Shown in pieces: positions 23,961 through 33,404 of a DNA stretch of 64,000 nucleotides; the stretch's first letter is position 1, and each line of letters starts with the position of its first letter. The notes under the pieces were generated by a model. That model ran no database searches and had not been told where the DNA came from. It saw only the letters and a list, made by a program, of their open reading frames with translations. The stretch comes from Parvibaculum sp040216885. Its GTDB lineage: Bacteria; Pseudomonadota; Alphaproteobacteria; Parvibaculales; Parvibaculaceae. A program made the position numbers and the translations under genes. Where the stretch lies: positions 128,669-192,668 of the forward strand of contig JAVJOG010000022.1 of NCBI GenBank assembly GCA_040216885.1, read 5' to 3'.

Positions 23961-24939
23961 CACGCCCGACGAATTCGCACTGATTGCGGAACTGTTCGCG
24001 CCGCTGGCGGTGTCCGCGCCTGAGGCGCTGGCGCTCAAGGACGACGCCGCCCTCTATGCCGCGACGCCCGGTTGCGAGACCGTGCTGACCGTCGATGCGA
24101 TGGTCGAGGGCGTGCATTTTCTTCCCGACGACCCGGCCGAAAGCGTGGCACGCAAGCTCATGCGGGTGAACCTTTCGGACCTGGCGGCCAAGGGCGCGAC
24201 GCCTAAAGGCTATCTCCTGGTGACGGCGTGGCGGGAGGGGACGCCGCTTGAATGGATGCGCGCCTTTGCGCGCGGGCTCGCCACCGACCAGAAGATTTTC
24301 GGGATTGACCTTTGGGGCGGGGACACGGTGCGGACGCCCGGCCCGGCGAGCTTCACGCTGACCGCCGTCGGCGAAGTCCCGGCCGGACAGATGCTGCGGC
24401 GGGGTGGTGCCAGCGCCGGCGAGGGGCTCTATGTCACTGGCACGCTGGGCGATGCGGCGCTTGGCCTGACGGTCCTGCAGGGCGGTCTTGAGGGGCTCGG
24501 CGCCGCGCACCGGGGCTACCTGGCGGACCGCTACCGGCTGCCGGAGCCGAGGGTGGCGGCCGGCGGACGGCTGCGCGAGATTGCGAGCGCGGCGCTCGAC
24601 GTTTCCGATGGACTGATGGCCGATCTGGGACACCTGTGCGCGGTATCCGGGGTCGGGGCGCGAATCGAACTCGAGCGGCTGCCATTGTCCGAGGCCGGGC
24701 GTGCCGCGCTGGCGCTCAATGGCGAGCTGATCGAGGCGATTGCCGGCGGCGGCGACGATTATGAAATCCTGTTCGCCGCGCCGGAGGGCAAGGATGCCGG
24801 GATTGCCCGTGTCGCTGCGGAAACCGGGACGCCAATTGTCCGGATCGGGACCGTTTTGCCTGCGGCCGACGGCATAACTCCGGTCGATGGCACCGGCCGG
24901 CCGGTCGCTCTCAAGCATTTGGGATACCGTCATTTCTAG
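23938..24939 (+). CDS. thiL: Thiamine-monophosphate kinase
   Basis: ThiL phosphorylates thiamine monophosphate to the active pyrophosphate using ATP. The 333-residue protein has LKDDAALYAA and TVDAMVEGVHFL (metal/substrate sites), the NLSDLAAKGATPKGYLL motif, GGDTVRTPGPASFTLTAVGEV, ALDVSDGLMADLGHLC and GGGDDYEILFAAP. The start at 23938 (MAPPDKADT) is inside the 3' end of nusB and follows a GGGAGCGGAT stretch. Last gene of the glyA-to-thiL series before hppA. Confidence 0.95.
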   Translation: MAPPDKADTPDEFALIAELFAPLAVSAPEALALKDDAALYAATPGCETVLTVDAMVEGVHFLPDDPAESVARKLMRVNLSDLAAKGATPKGYLLVTAWREGTPLEWMRAFARGLATDQKIFGIDLWGGDTVRTPGPASFTLTAVGEVPAGQMLRRGGASAGEGLYVTGTLGDAALGLTVLQGGLEGLGAAHRGYLADRYRLPEPRVAAGGRLREIASAALDVSDGLMADLGHLCAVSGVGARIELERLPLSEAGRAALALNGELIEAIAGGGDDYEILFAAPEGKDAGIARVAAETGTPIVRIGTVLPAADGITPVDGTGRPVALKHLGYRHF

Positions 24940-25106
24940 GTCCGGACCCCGGCCGGACGGGCGGTTGCTTTCCCATGCCGTATTTGGCATCTTTCCGCGC
25001 GATTTCTGCATTCGGCAGGGGGAGGACTTCCGGCGCGCCCCGCGCCGGAGGCCGAGTGGAAAATTCCCGCCGGTACAATCCGTCAAGGAAACCTAAGGAC
25101 AAAACA

Positions 25107-27221
25107 ATGAGCACTGCTTTGTGGGCAATTATCGGCTGCGGGCTGCTCGCGCTCGTCTACGGCATCTGGGCTGTACGCTCGGTGCTGGCGATGGATGCGC
25201 GCAATGCGCGCATGCAGGAGATCGCAGCGGCGATCCAGGAAGGCGCCAGCGCCTATCTCGCGCGCCAGTACACGACCATCGCCGCCGTCGGCGCCGTCAT
25301 CTTCCTCATCGTCTGGTATCTGCTGACGCTGAAGGTCGCTGTCGGCTTCCTGGTCGGTGCGACCCTTTCGGGCGCGGCGGGCTATATCGGCATGCTGGTT
25401 TCGGTGCGCGCCAATGTGCGCACCACGCAAGCCTCCAGCGTCAGCCTTGCGGCCGGACTCAACGTCGCCTTCAAGTCGGGCGCGGTGACGGGCATGCTCG
25501 TTGCCGGTCTCGCGCTGCTGTCGGTCGCGGTCTACTACGCCGTGCTGACGGTTCACCTCGGCCTCGACGCGGGCTCGCGCGAAGTCATCGACGCGCTGGT
25601 GGCGCTCGGTTTCGGCGCCTCGCTGATCTCGATCTTCGCCCGTCTCGGCGGCGGCATCTTCACCAAGGGCGCGGATGTCGGCGGCGATCTCGTCGGCAAG
25701 GTCGAAGCCGGTATTCCGGAAGACGATCCGCGCAACCCGGCGACCATCGCCGACAATGTCGGCGACAATGTCGGCGACTGCGCGGGCATGGCGGCCGACC
25801 TCTTTGAAACCTATGCGGTGACGGTCGTCGCCACGATGGTTCTGGCTTCGATCTTCTTCGTCGGCGCGGGTCTCGGTAACATGATGCTTTACCCGCTGGC
25901 GATCGGCGCGGCCTGCATCGTGACGTCGATCATCGGCACGTTCTTCGTGCGGCTCGGCAAGAGCAACAACATCATGGGTGCGCTCTACAAGGGCTTCATC
26001 GCTTCGGCGGTGCTGTCGCTGATCGCGCTCTATTTCGTGACCGATGCCGTGATCGGCCTCGACACGGCCTACACCGTGGGCGCCAAGAGCTTCACCGGCT
26101 TCAGCCTCTATATCTGCGGCATCGCCGGCCTGATCGTAACGGGCCTCATCATCTGGATCACCGAGTACTACACCGGCGTCAATTTCCGTCCGGTGAAGTC
26201 GGTGGCGGCGGCCTCGACCACCGGTCACGGCACCAACGTCATCCAGGGTCTGGCGATTTCGATGGAAGCGACGGCGCTGCCGGCCCTTACCATCGTGGTC
26301 GGCATCCTCGTGACCTATGGGCTGGCGGGGCTCTTCGGCATCGCCATTGCCGTGACGACGATGCTGGCGCTGGCCGGCATGGTGGTCGCGCTCGACGCCT
26401 TCGGTCCGGTGACGGACAACGCGGGCGGCATCGCCGAAATGGCGGACCTGCCGGCCGACGTGCGCAAGACCACCGATGCGCTCGACGCCGTCGGCAACAC
26501 GACGAAGGCCGTTACCAAGGGCTATGCGATCGGTTCGGCGGGCCTCGGCGCGCTAGTGCTGTTCGCAGCCTACACGGAAGACCTGAAGTTCTTCGCGGCC
26601 AACTCGGAGACCTATGGGTACTTCGCCGGCGTCAGCCCGGACTTCTCGCTCTCCAACCCCTACGTGGTGATCGGCCTCTTCATCGGCGGCTTGCTGCCTT
26701 ACCTCTTCGGTTCGATGGGCATGACGGCGGTCGGCCGCGCGGCGGGCTCCGTCGTCGAGGAAGTGCGGCGTCAGTTCAAGGCCGATCCGGGCATCATGGC
26801 GGGCACGTCGAAGCCCGACTATGCGCGTGCCGTCGACATGCTGACCAAGGCGGCGATCAAGGAAATGATCGTCCCGTCGATGCTTCCGGTGCTTTCGCCG
26901 GTCGTGCTGTACTTCATCATCCTTGGCATTGCCGACAAGTCGGCCGCCTTCTCGGCGGTCGGTGCGATGCTGCTCGGCGTCATCGTTACGGGTCTCTTCG
27001 TCGCGATCTCGATGACGTCCGGTGGCGGCGCCTGGGACAATGCGAAGAAGTACATTGAGGACGGCAACTACGGCGGCAAGGGCTCGGAAGCCCACAAAGC
27101 CGCTGTCACAGGCGATACGGTCGGCGATCCCTACAAGGATACCGCCGGCCCGGCCGTCAACCCGATGATCAAGATCACCAACATCGTGGCGCTTCTGCTG
27201 CTTGCGGTGCTGGCACACTAA
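25107..27221 (+). CDS. hppA: Membrane-bound proton-translocating pyrophosphatase (K+-independent)
   Basis: HppA couples hydrolysis of pyrophosphate to proton export across the inner membrane. The 704-residue protein has about sixteen helices, the catalytic loop GGGIFTKGADVGGDLVGKVE, the double motif IADNVGDNVGDCAGMAADLF, and DAFGPVTDNAGGIAEMADLP. At about residue 464 it reads GNTTKAVTKG; Lys here (instead of Ala) is the established marker of K+-independent enzymes. The start at 25107 (MSTALWAIIG) begins helix 1 and follows AAGGAC. It is followed by a strong terminator. Confidence 0.96.
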   Translation: MSTALWAIIGCGLLALVYGIWAVRSVLAMDARNARMQEIAAAIQEGASAYLARQYTTIAAVGAVIFLIVWYLLTLKVAVGFLVGATLSGAAGYIGMLVSVRANVRTTQASSVSLAAGLNVAFKSGAVTGMLVAGLALLSVAVYYAVLTVHLGLDAGSREVIDALVALGFGASLISIFARLGGGIFTKGADVGGDLVGKVEAGIPEDDPRNPATIADNVGDNVGDCAGMAADLFETYAVTVVATMVLASIFFVGAGLGNMMLYPLAIGAACIVTSIIGTFFVRLGKSNNIMGALYKGFIASAVLSLIALYFVTDAVIGLDTAYTVGAKSFTGFSLYICGIAGLIVTGLIIWITEYYTGVNFRPVKSVAAASTTGHGTNVIQGLAISMEATALPALTIVVGILVTYGLAGLFGIAIAVTTMLALAGMVVALDAFGPVTDNAGGIAEMADLPADVRKTTDALDAVGNTTKAVTKGYAIGSAGLGALVLFAAYTEDLKFFAANSETYGYFAGVSPDFSLSNPYVVIGLFIGGLLPYLFGSMGMTAVGRAAGSVVEEVRRQFKADPGIMAGTSKPDYARAVDMLTKAAIKEMIVPSMLPVLSPVVLYFIILGIADKSAAFSAVGAMLLGVIVTGLFVAISMTSGGGAWDNAKKYIEDGNYGGKGSEAHKAAVTGDTVGDPYKDTAGPAVNPMIKITNIVALLLLAVLAH

Positions 27222-27244
27222 GCCGGCCTCAAGGCCGAAAAGGA

Positions 27245-27279
27245 AAGGCCCCGAGGGAGATATCCCGCGGGGCCTTTTC
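27245..27279 (+). terminator. Rho-independent terminator of hppA
   Basis: AAAGGCCCCG (27245-27254) pairs with CGGGGCCTTT (27268-27277), with an inner GGGA/TCCC pair in the loop and a TTTT end. It lies 24 bases after the hppA stop. Confidence 0.85.
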
Positions 27280-27348
27280 GTATCGCGGGACGTTTGACCG
27301 CCGGACGGAATAGCCTGAGACTGCAGGCGATGCGACAGGGAGGGGCCG

Positions 27349-29022
27349 GTGCCGGAAGCGACAGTTTTCTATGAAATAGCGGCTCTCCTGATGCTGGCTT
27401 CGCTGATCGGGCTGTTGGGCATCTGGTTGCGGCAGCCGATGATCGTCAGCTTCATCATTGTTGGCATGCTGGCCGGTCCCGCCGGTTTCGACATCGTTCA
27501 GTCGACCGACTATCTGGAACTGCTTTCAGAGCTCGGCGTAACGCTGCTGCTTTTCCTGGTGGGGCTGAAGCTCGATCTCAATCTGGTGCGGACGCTCGGC
27601 GTGGTCGCGTTGAACACCGGCGTCGGGCAGATTCTCTTCACGTCGGTCGTCGGATTTTTTATCTGTCTCGGCCTCGGCATGTCGCCGATTGCGAGCCTTT
27701 ATGTCGCGGTGGCGCTCACGTTTTCCAGCACGATCATCATCGTCAAACTGCTGTCGGACAAACGCGAACTCGATGCGCTTCACGGCCGGATCGCGCTTGG
27801 TTTTCTGATCGTTCAGGACCTTGCGGTCGTGCTCGCGATGGCCGTTATGTCGGCGCTGACCGCGAGCGCCGCCGAAGAGACCAGTCTTGTCGATGCCGCG
27901 TTAGCGCTCGCGGCTGGCGCCGTGCCGCTGATCCTGCTCTGGCTGGTCGTCAGCCGCGTTGCGCACCCCATCCTCAGCCGGATGGCCAAGGCGCCCGAAT
28001 TGCTGATCGTGTTCGCGCTGGGTCTTGCGGCGGCCTTCGCCGCGCTCGGCGAATATCTCGGCTTCAGCAAGGAGCTTGGCGGGTTGATCGCCGGCGTTGC
28101 GCTGGCCTCGACGCCGTTCCGTGAAGCCATCGGTTCGCGGCTGACGAGCCTGCGCGATTTCCTGCTTGTGTTTTTCTTCATTTCACTCGGCTCGCATCTC
28201 GACCTGCGCGTGGTCGGCGATGCAGTCGGCCCTGCGCTGCTGCTCTCGCTGTTCGTGCTGATCGGCAATCCGCTGATCGTGATGATCATCATGGGGCTGA
28301 TGGGCTATCGCAAACGGACGGGATTTCTTGCTGGGCTGACCGTGGCGCAAATCAGCGAATTCTCGCTGATCTTCATTGCCCTGGGGCTCGGCCTCGGCCA
28401 TTTGAGCGAGGATGCGGTCGGCCTCGTGACGCTGGTCGGCGTCATCACGATCGGCCTGTCGACCTACATGATCCTCTATTCGCAGCCGCTCTATACGTTC
28501 CTCGAACCCTATCTCGGTATTTTCGAGCGCAAGATCGCGCATCGCGAGGAGAAGATTTCCGACGGTGCGCATGCCGCCCGGTACGACGTCATTCTTTTCG
28601 GCCTCGGCCGTTATGGACGTGCGCTGCATGCGGGTTTCCGGGAACGTGGTCTCAGCGTTCTCGGCGTCGACTTCGATCCCGATGTGATCCGCGACTGGAG
28701 CCACGATCGCGCCAATGTCATGTATGGCGATCTGTTCGACCCGGACATGCACGAGTCGCTGCCGCTTGGCGCGGCGCGATATGTCATCATTGCGGTACCG
28801 CCGCACGAGATCGGCATCACGCATCAGGATCCGCGTGTGGCGCTTGTCGAGGAAATTCGCGGGCGGGGGTTCACCGGGCATATCGCGGCGATTGCGCGCA
28901 ATGATGCCGACAGTGCGATGCTGAAATCGAAGGGCGTCGATACGACGCTCCGTCCTTTTTCGGATGCGGCCGAACGGGCTGTTGAAAGGCTCTTCGAGAA
29001 ACCTGTCGCTGCCGCGGGATAG
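27349..29022 (+). CDS. CPA2-family cation/proton antiporter with TrkA-N domain
   Basis: A 557-residue membrane protein. Residues 1-390 form the Na+/H+ exchanger-type transport domain with about 12 helices (IVSFIIVGMLAGP, STIIIVKLLSDKRELD, ALGEYLGFSKELGGLIAGVAL). Residues about 405-525 form a TrkA-N/RCK nucleotide-binding domain (VILFGLGRYGRALHAGF, GVDFDPDV, GDLFDPDMHES). This layout fits KefB/YbaL/RosB-type K+ efflux systems. Start GTG 27349. A stand-alone gene after the hppA terminator. The transported ion is inferred from family only. Confidence 0.88.
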   Translation: MPEATVFYEIAALLMLASLIGLLGIWLRQPMIVSFIIVGMLAGPAGFDIVQSTDYLELLSELGVTLLLFLVGLKLDLNLVRTLGVVALNTGVGQILFTSVVGFFICLGLGMSPIASLYVAVALTFSSTIIIVKLLSDKRELDALHGRIALGFLIVQDLAVVLAMAVMSALTASAAEETSLVDAALALAAGAVPLILLWLVVSRVAHPILSRMAKAPELLIVFALGLAAAFAALGEYLGFSKELGGLIAGVALASTPFREAIGSRLTSLRDFLLVFFFISLGSHLDLRVVGDAVGPALLLSLFVLIGNPLIVMIIMGLMGYRKRTGFLAGLTVAQISEFSLIFIALGLGLGHLSEDAVGLVTLVGVITIGLSTYMILYSQPLYTFLEPYLGIFERKIAHREEKISDGAHAARYDVILFGLGRYGRALHAGFRERGLSVLGVDFDPDVIRDWSHDRANVMYGDLFDPDMHESLPLGAARYVIIAVPPHEIGITHQDPRVALVEEIRGRGFTGHIAAIARNDADSAMLKSKGVDTTLRPFSDAAERAVERLFEKPVAAAG

Positions 29023-29028
29023 CTCGGG

Positions 29029-29535
29029 TTATCTGCGGGTGGGGTTGCCGGTTCCGGTGGAGGGGATGCCGGCACCCGGTGCGTTGTAACGGCCGAGATT
29101 GCCGAAGAGCTGGCCGAGGATCGTCAGTTCCTTGCCACGGGTCGGTGTCGTGCGGTCGACAAAATTGACGATCTGTCCGTCTTCGAGGCCGTAATAGGCG
29201 ATTTCCTGCACGACGTCGGTCTTTTCGAAATAGAACGCTGCGATGGCACGATCGATTTCCTGCGGACGATAGAACGTGTAGGTTTCGAACTTGCTCGAGA
29301 TGTAGTACCAGGCCTCGCCGTCGACAGTTGAGGTTGTCGAGGGCGATCCCATGATCGTACGGACCTGCTCCTTGCTCGTGACGCCGGCCTCGATCTTCGT
29401 CAGATCTTTGGGATCGAATATGTAACCCCGTTCTTCCACGAGCGGCGAACAGGCGGCCAATACCGCACCCGCCATTGCAAGGCAGGCGGCGGTCAGTATC
29501 GACCGGGTGGTTCGGCGCAAACGCGGCGGCATCAT
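29029..29535 (-). CDS. bamE: Outer-membrane assembly lipoprotein BamE (SmpA/OmlA)
   Basis: BamE is the small lipoprotein of the BAM complex that inserts beta-barrel proteins in the outer membrane. The 168-residue protein has a lipoprotein signal peptide ending in LAAC (Cys about residue 29), RGYIFDPKDLTKIEAGVTSKE and the SmpA/OmlA pattern GSPSTTSTVDGEAWYYISSK, then a longer alphaproteobacterial C-terminal extension with IVNFVDRTTPTRGKEL, a segment also typical of alphaproteobacterial relatives. It is divergent from the Cbp3-like chaperone gene, an arrangement conserved in the group. Confidence 0.93.
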   Translation of the reverse strand: MMPPRLRRTTRSILTAACLAMAGAVLAACSPLVEERGYIFDPKDLTKIEAGVTSKEQVRTIMGSPSTTSTVDGEAWYYISSKFETYTFYRPQEIDRAIAAFYFEKTDVVQEIAYYGLEDGQIVNFVDRTTPTRGKELTILGQLFGNLGRYNAPGAGIPSTGTGNPTRR

Positions 29536-29649
29536 GGTGGGGCTCCTCGGATCGAAAGTTCTTACGTTGACCTACCCTTGTCGCCGGGTAAATTCAATCG
29601 GCATATGCGGCCCCGGGCAAGCCGTATGCAGCCCGGCGGGAGCGAAACC

Positions 29650-30222
29650 ATGATATGGAAACGAATTTTCGGGCGCCAGCGCGGCGAGGAGGAGGCCTTT
29701 TCGCTGTACCGGGCGGTGGTGGCGCAGGCGCGCCTGCCGGCGTTTTACCTCCATGGCGGCGTTCCCGACACGATCGAAGGCCGATTCGAGATGGTTTCTC
29801 TGCATGTCTTCCTGGTTCTGCGGCGGCTGCGCGGCGGGGGAGCGGAGGGCCGTGCGCTCGGTCAACGGGTTTTCAACGTGCTTTTCGACGATATGGACCA
29901 GACCTTGCGCGAGATGGGTGTCGGCGACCTGTCGGTCGGCAAGAAGATCAAGGCGCTGGCCTCGTCCTTCTATGGTCGAATCGGCGCCTACGAGGACGGA
30001 TTGCGCGCCGATGGCGACGCAGTACTGGCGGACGCGATTGCCCGCAATGTGTTCGGGGAACCGGCCATGACGGATCGCGCGGCGGTGCTCGCCGGCTATG
30101 TGCGGCGTTGCGATGCCGTTCTCGCTGCGCAGCCCGCCGGCGACATTGTTGCCGGCAGCGTCGTGTTCGCGGCGCCGCCAGCAGCAACCGGCGCCGCGGC
30201 AACGCATGTTGCCGGAGGCTGA
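29650..30222 (+). CDS. Ubiquinol-cytochrome c chaperone (Cbp3-like)
   Basis: A 190-residue protein of the ubiquinol-cytochrome c chaperone family, homologous to mitochondrial Cbp3, which assists assembly of cytochrome b in complex III. Characteristic parts are YRAVVAQARLPAFYLHGGVPDTIEGRFEM, HVFLVLRRLRG, LFDDMDQTLREMGVGDLSVGKKIK and SSFYGRIGAYEDGL. The start at 29650 (MIWKRIFGRQ) follows CGGGAGCG; earlier in-frame codons are not family-like. The Ala-rich C-terminus looks disordered. It is followed after 3 bases by the DUF177 gene. Confidence 0.92.
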   Translation: MIWKRIFGRQRGEEEAFSLYRAVVAQARLPAFYLHGGVPDTIEGRFEMVSLHVFLVLRRLRGGGAEGRALGQRVFNVLFDDMDQTLREMGVGDLSVGKKIKALASSFYGRIGAYEDGLRADGDAVLADAIARNVFGEPAMTDRAAVLAGYVRRCDAVLAAQPAGDIVAGSVVFAAPPAATGAAATHVAGG

Positions 30223-30225
30223 GAC

Positions 30226-30792
30226 GTGACGCCCGTGTCGTCGTCCTTACCCACTCCGGAATTCAGCCTGAAGCTCGCCGCAAAGGATGTGCCTCCATCC
30301 GGCACGACCATCGAGTTCAGCGCCGATGCCGAAACATGCACGGCGCTGGCGCGGCGTCTCGGTATTCTCGAACTGCAAGGCCTCAGGGGAACAGCAAAAG
30401 TCAGGCCGTTTCGCAAGCACGGATTGACTGCTGATTGCCGTTTCAAGGCGACAGTCATCCAGGCTTGCGTGGTGACGCTGGATCCCGTGACGCAGCAGGT
30501 CGACGAACGCTTTACGCGGCGCTGGCTGCCCGAGCATCCAAACGAACCGGATGCCGGCATCGAGGCCCGCGAGGTGCTGATCGAGGCTGAAAGCGAGGAT
30601 GCGCCCGAACCGATGGCCGGCGGCGCGGTCGACATCGGCGAGGCCGTCGCGGAAGAGCTGGCGCTGGCGATCGATCCTTATCCCCGCGTACCGGGCGTCG
30701 CGTACGATCTGCCGCCCGAGGCTGCCGAAGACGCTGCGGAAGAGCGGCCGAATCCCTTTACTGTATTGGAAAAACTCAAGAAAAATGATTGA
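30226..30792 (+). CDS. DUF177/YceD-family protein
   Basis: A 188-residue YceD (DUF177) protein; family members affect 23S rRNA accumulation and normally precede rpmF-plsX. Visible features are the central CRFKATVIQACVVTLDPVTQQVDERF stretch (written in parts: KATVIQACVVTLDPV and DERFTRRWLP) and the acidic end PRVPGVAYDLPPEAAED with NPFTVLEKLKKND. Start GTG 30226. Here rpmF is absent and plsX follows directly. Function inferred from family. Confidence 0.85.
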   Translation: MTPVSSSLPTPEFSLKLAAKDVPPSGTTIEFSADAETCTALARRLGILELQGLRGTAKVRPFRKHGLTADCRFKATVIQACVVTLDPVTQQVDERFTRRWLPEHPNEPDAGIEAREVLIEAESEDAPEPMAGGAVDIGEAVAEELALAIDPYPRVPGVAYDLPPEAAEDAAEERPNPFTVLEKLKKND

Positions 30793-30903
30793 TCGCGAAA
30801 AATATCCGTCCGCATCTGCCTATTGTCTCGCATCGTCAACCTTGTATCTTCTGGGCGCGCGCCGGCTGGCGGCGGGCGCAGACATTTGAAAAAGGGCGCC
30901 CGG

Positions 30904-31989
30904 GTGACACGAGGCCTAACCATAGCGCTGGACGGCATGGGCGGAGACCACGGCCCCGCGACCGTTATCGGCGGTGCCGAAATTGCGTCGATTCGTCACC
31001 CCGATGTCCGGTTTCTGATCTACGGCAACGCGGCCGAAATCGAGCCGCTGCTCGAGAAGCATCCGCGCGTAGCGTCGGTGAGCGAAATCATCCACACCGA
31101 TGTTGCTGTTTCGATGAACGACAAGCCGAGCCAGGCGCTGCGTCGTGGCCGCAAGACGAGCAGCATGTGGCTTGCCATCGACGCGGTGAAAGAAGGCCGG
31201 GCGCAGGTTGCGGTGTCGGCGGGAAATACCGGCGCGCTGATGGCGATGTCGAAAGTGATCCTGAAGACGATGCCGAATGTCGAACGGCCGGCGCTGGCGG
31301 CGCTCTGGCCGACGGCGCGGGGCGAAAGCGTGGTGCTCGATCTCGGCGCGACGATCGGACCCGATGCGGCGCAGCTCGTTCAGTTCGCGGTCATGGGCGA
31401 AGCCTTTGCGCGGGTGATCTTCAACCTCGAACGCCCCTCTGTCGGTTTGCTCAATATCGGCGAAGAGGAAGTGAAAGGCACCGAGCAAGTCAAGGACGCC
31501 GCGCAGATGTTGCGTGCCGCGCGGTTGCCAATGTTGTTCCACGGTTTCGTCGAGGGAGACGACATTGCCAAGGGTACGGTCGATGTGGTCGTGACAGACG
31601 GATATACGGGCAACATCGCGCTGAAGACGGCCGAAGGGACCGCGCGTCTGATCATGGATTATTTGCGTGCCGCCATTGCCGGTTCTCTGATGGCGCGCAT
31701 CGGCTATGTCTTTGCACAAGGCGCGTTCAGGGCGCTTGCCAAGAAGCTCGATCCCCGCGCTTCGAACGGCGCGGTCTTTCTTGGCCTCAATGGGCTTGTC
31801 GTCAAAAGCCATGGCGGTACGGATGCGACGGGCTTTGCATCCGCGGTCGATGTTGCCGTCGATGTCGCCTCAGCCGATCTCGTCAGCAAGATTATCGCCG
31901 ACCTAAACCTGATCGCCGGGTTTGGAACCGGCGCAACCGGCCAGGGCGAACACACAAAAACACCGGCATCCGAGGCAGTTCTTTCGTGA
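30904..31989 (+). CDS. plsX: Phosphate acyltransferase PlsX
   Basis: PlsX converts acyl-ACP and phosphate to acyl-phosphate, the first committed step of phospholipid synthesis in most bacteria. The 361-residue protein starts VTRGLTIALDGMGGDHGPATV (a GTG start) and has VSAGNTGALMA, GLLNIGEEEVKGTEQVK, GDDIAKGTVDVVVTDGYTGNI and NGLVVKSHGGTD. The chosen GTG at 30904 starts just before the invariant IALDGMGGD; TTG 30886 is an alternative. Its stop overlaps the GTG of fabH (GTGA). Confidence 0.96.
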   Translation: MTRGLTIALDGMGGDHGPATVIGGAEIASIRHPDVRFLIYGNAAEIEPLLEKHPRVASVSEIIHTDVAVSMNDKPSQALRRGRKTSSMWLAIDAVKEGRAQVAVSAGNTGALMAMSKVILKTMPNVERPALAALWPTARGESVVLDLGATIGPDAAQLVQFAVMGEAFARVIFNLERPSVGLLNIGEEEVKGTEQVKDAAQMLRAARLPMLFHGFVEGDDIAKGTVDVVVTDGYTGNIALKTAEGTARLIMDYLRAAIAGSLMARIGYVFAQGAFRALAKKLDPRASNGAVFLGLNGLVVKSHGGTDATGFASAVDVAVDVASADLVSKIIADLNLIAGFGTGATGQGEHTKTPASEAVLS

Positions 31990-32963
31990 GTACAATCAGG
32001 ACAATTGTAGCGGGCACGGGGAGCTATCTGCCGGCCCGGGTGATGACCAACGGCGATTTGTCGAAGGTCGTCGATACGACCGATGAGTGGATTGTCGAGC
32101 GGACCGGCATTCACAGCCGGCATATCGCAGCCGATGGCGAGCTGACGTCGCATCTGGCGCTGGCGGCGGCGCGGGCGGCGATTGCCGATGCCGGCATCGA
32201 CGCGCAGGAGATCGACACGATCATTCTGGCGACGACGACGCCCGACAACACGTTTCCGGCGACCGCGGTCACGGTGCAGGCCGATCTCGGCCTCCATCAC
32301 GGTGCGGCCTTCGACATCCAGGCGGTCTGTTCGGGCTTCGTCTATGCGCTGACCATTGCCGATACCTTCATCCGCACCGGGCAGTCGAAGACCGCGCTGG
32401 TGATCGGCGCCGAGACCTTTTCGCGGCTGCTCGACTGGACCGACCGCACGACCTGCGTGCTGTTCGGTGACGGCGCGGGGGCCGTGGTCGTCAAGGGCGC
32501 AGAGGGCGAGGGAACGAATGCCGATCGCGGTATCCTGACCGCGCATCTCCATTCCGACGGGCGCTACAAGGACAAGCTCTATGTCGATGGCGGGCCGTCC
32601 TCGACGCAGTCGACGGGCCATGTCCGGATGGAAGGACGCGAGGTTTTCCGCCATGCGGTGGTCAATATCGCCGAGGCGATCAACGAATCGCTGGCGGCGA
32701 CCGGCCTGAGCGCCGACGATATCGACTGGTTCGTGCCGCATCAGGCCAACAAGCGGATTCTCGATGGTACGGCCAAGCGGATCGGCCTGCCGCCGGAGAA
32801 GGTGGTGCTGACGGTGGCCGAGCAGGGCAATACCTCGGCGGCATCGGTGCCGCTGGCCTTCGACACGGCGGTCCGGGACGGCCGGATCAAGAAGGGCGAT
32901 CTCGTGTTGCTCGAGGCGATGGGCGGCGGGTTTACCTGGGGATCTCTGCTGCTGCGATTCTAG
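31986..32963 (+). CDS. fabH: Beta-ketoacyl-ACP synthase III
   Basis: FabH starts fatty-acid synthesis by condensing acetyl-CoA with malonyl-ACP. The 325-residue enzyme has TDEWIVERTGIHSRH, the catalytic Cys in IQAVCSGFVYAL, the His in WFVPHQANKRI and the Asn in EQGNTSAASVPLA, closing with GGGFTWGSLLLRF. The GTG start overlaps the plsX stop; translational coupling of plsX and fabH is common. A candidate promoter for ihfA follows. Confidence 0.97.
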   Translation: MSTIRTIVAGTGSYLPARVMTNGDLSKVVDTTDEWIVERTGIHSRHIAADGELTSHLALAAARAAIADAGIDAQEIDTIILATTTPDNTFPATAVTVQADLGLHHGAAFDIQAVCSGFVYALTIADTFIRTGQSKTALVIGAETFSRLLDWTDRTTCVLFGDGAGAVVVKGAEGEGTNADRGILTAHLHSDGRYKDKLYVDGGPSSTQSTGHVRMEGREVFRHAVVNIAEAINESLAATGLSADDIDWFVPHQANKRILDGTAKRIGLPPEKVVLTVAEQGNTSAASVPLAFDTAVRDGRIKKGDLVLLEAMGGGFTWGSLLLRF

Positions 32964-33011
32964 GGCAGGCGTCAAATTAGCACTTGAATAAAATCCGCCA
33001 TCCCATTGATA

Positions 33012-33040
33012 TTGACGGGTTTCCTGGGGAGCAATAGGCT
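33012..33040 (+). promoter_or_regulatory. Candidate sigma-70 promoter of ihfA
   Basis: TTGACG (33012-33017), a 17-bp spacer and TAGGCT (33035-33040) lie 28 bases before the ihfA start at 33068. The gene can thus be transcribed separately from plsX-fabH. Confidence 0.5.
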
Positions 33041-33067
33041 TCGGTTGAAACTACAGAGGTGGAGGCC

Positions 33068-33385
33068 ATGGGGGAAACTGTGACGCGCGCGCATCTGAGC
33101 GAGGCGGTCTATCAGGAAGTCGGGTTGTCGCGGAACGAGTCCACCGAGCTCGTGGAGCTGGTGCTGTCGCAGATCGCGGACAGCCTGGCGCAGGGCGACA
33201 CCGTGAAGCTGTCGTCGTTCGGATCGTTCTCGGTACGGAAGAAGGGCGGCCGCATGGGCCGTAACCCGAAAACCGGCGAGGAAGTGCCGATCAAGCCGCG
33301 GCGTGTGCTGGTGTTCCGCCCGAGCCATGTGCTCAAGGAACGCATCAACGGGGCGCTGAACGGCAAGTCGGCGGCGGCCGACTGA
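33068..33385 (+). CDS. ihfA: Integration host factor subunit alpha
   Basis: IhfA pairs with IhfB to bind and bend DNA. The 105-residue protein has the HU/IHF fold: TRAHLSEAVYQEVGLSRNES, VKLSSFGSFSVRKKGGRMGRNPKTGEEV and PRRVLVFRPSHVLKERIN, with the intercalating Pro in the RNPKTGEEVPI arm. ATG 33068 is chosen over a GTG at 33059 because GGTGGAGG stands just before it. A merR-type gene follows, a widely conserved order. Confidence 0.95.
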   Translation: MGETVTRAHLSEAVYQEVGLSRNESTELVELVLSQIADSLAQGDTVKLSSFGSFSVRKKGGRMGRNPKTGEEVPIKPRRVLVFRPSHVLKERINGALNGKSAAAD

Positions 33386-33404
33386 GCGGCGGCGGGCGAG
33401 GCAA

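Noticed and set aside
30789..31985. An alternate plus-strand frame through plsX joined to fabH
   Set aside because: Only the part after 31986 is FabH; the earlier part is a shadow of plsX, which has its own start and motifs.
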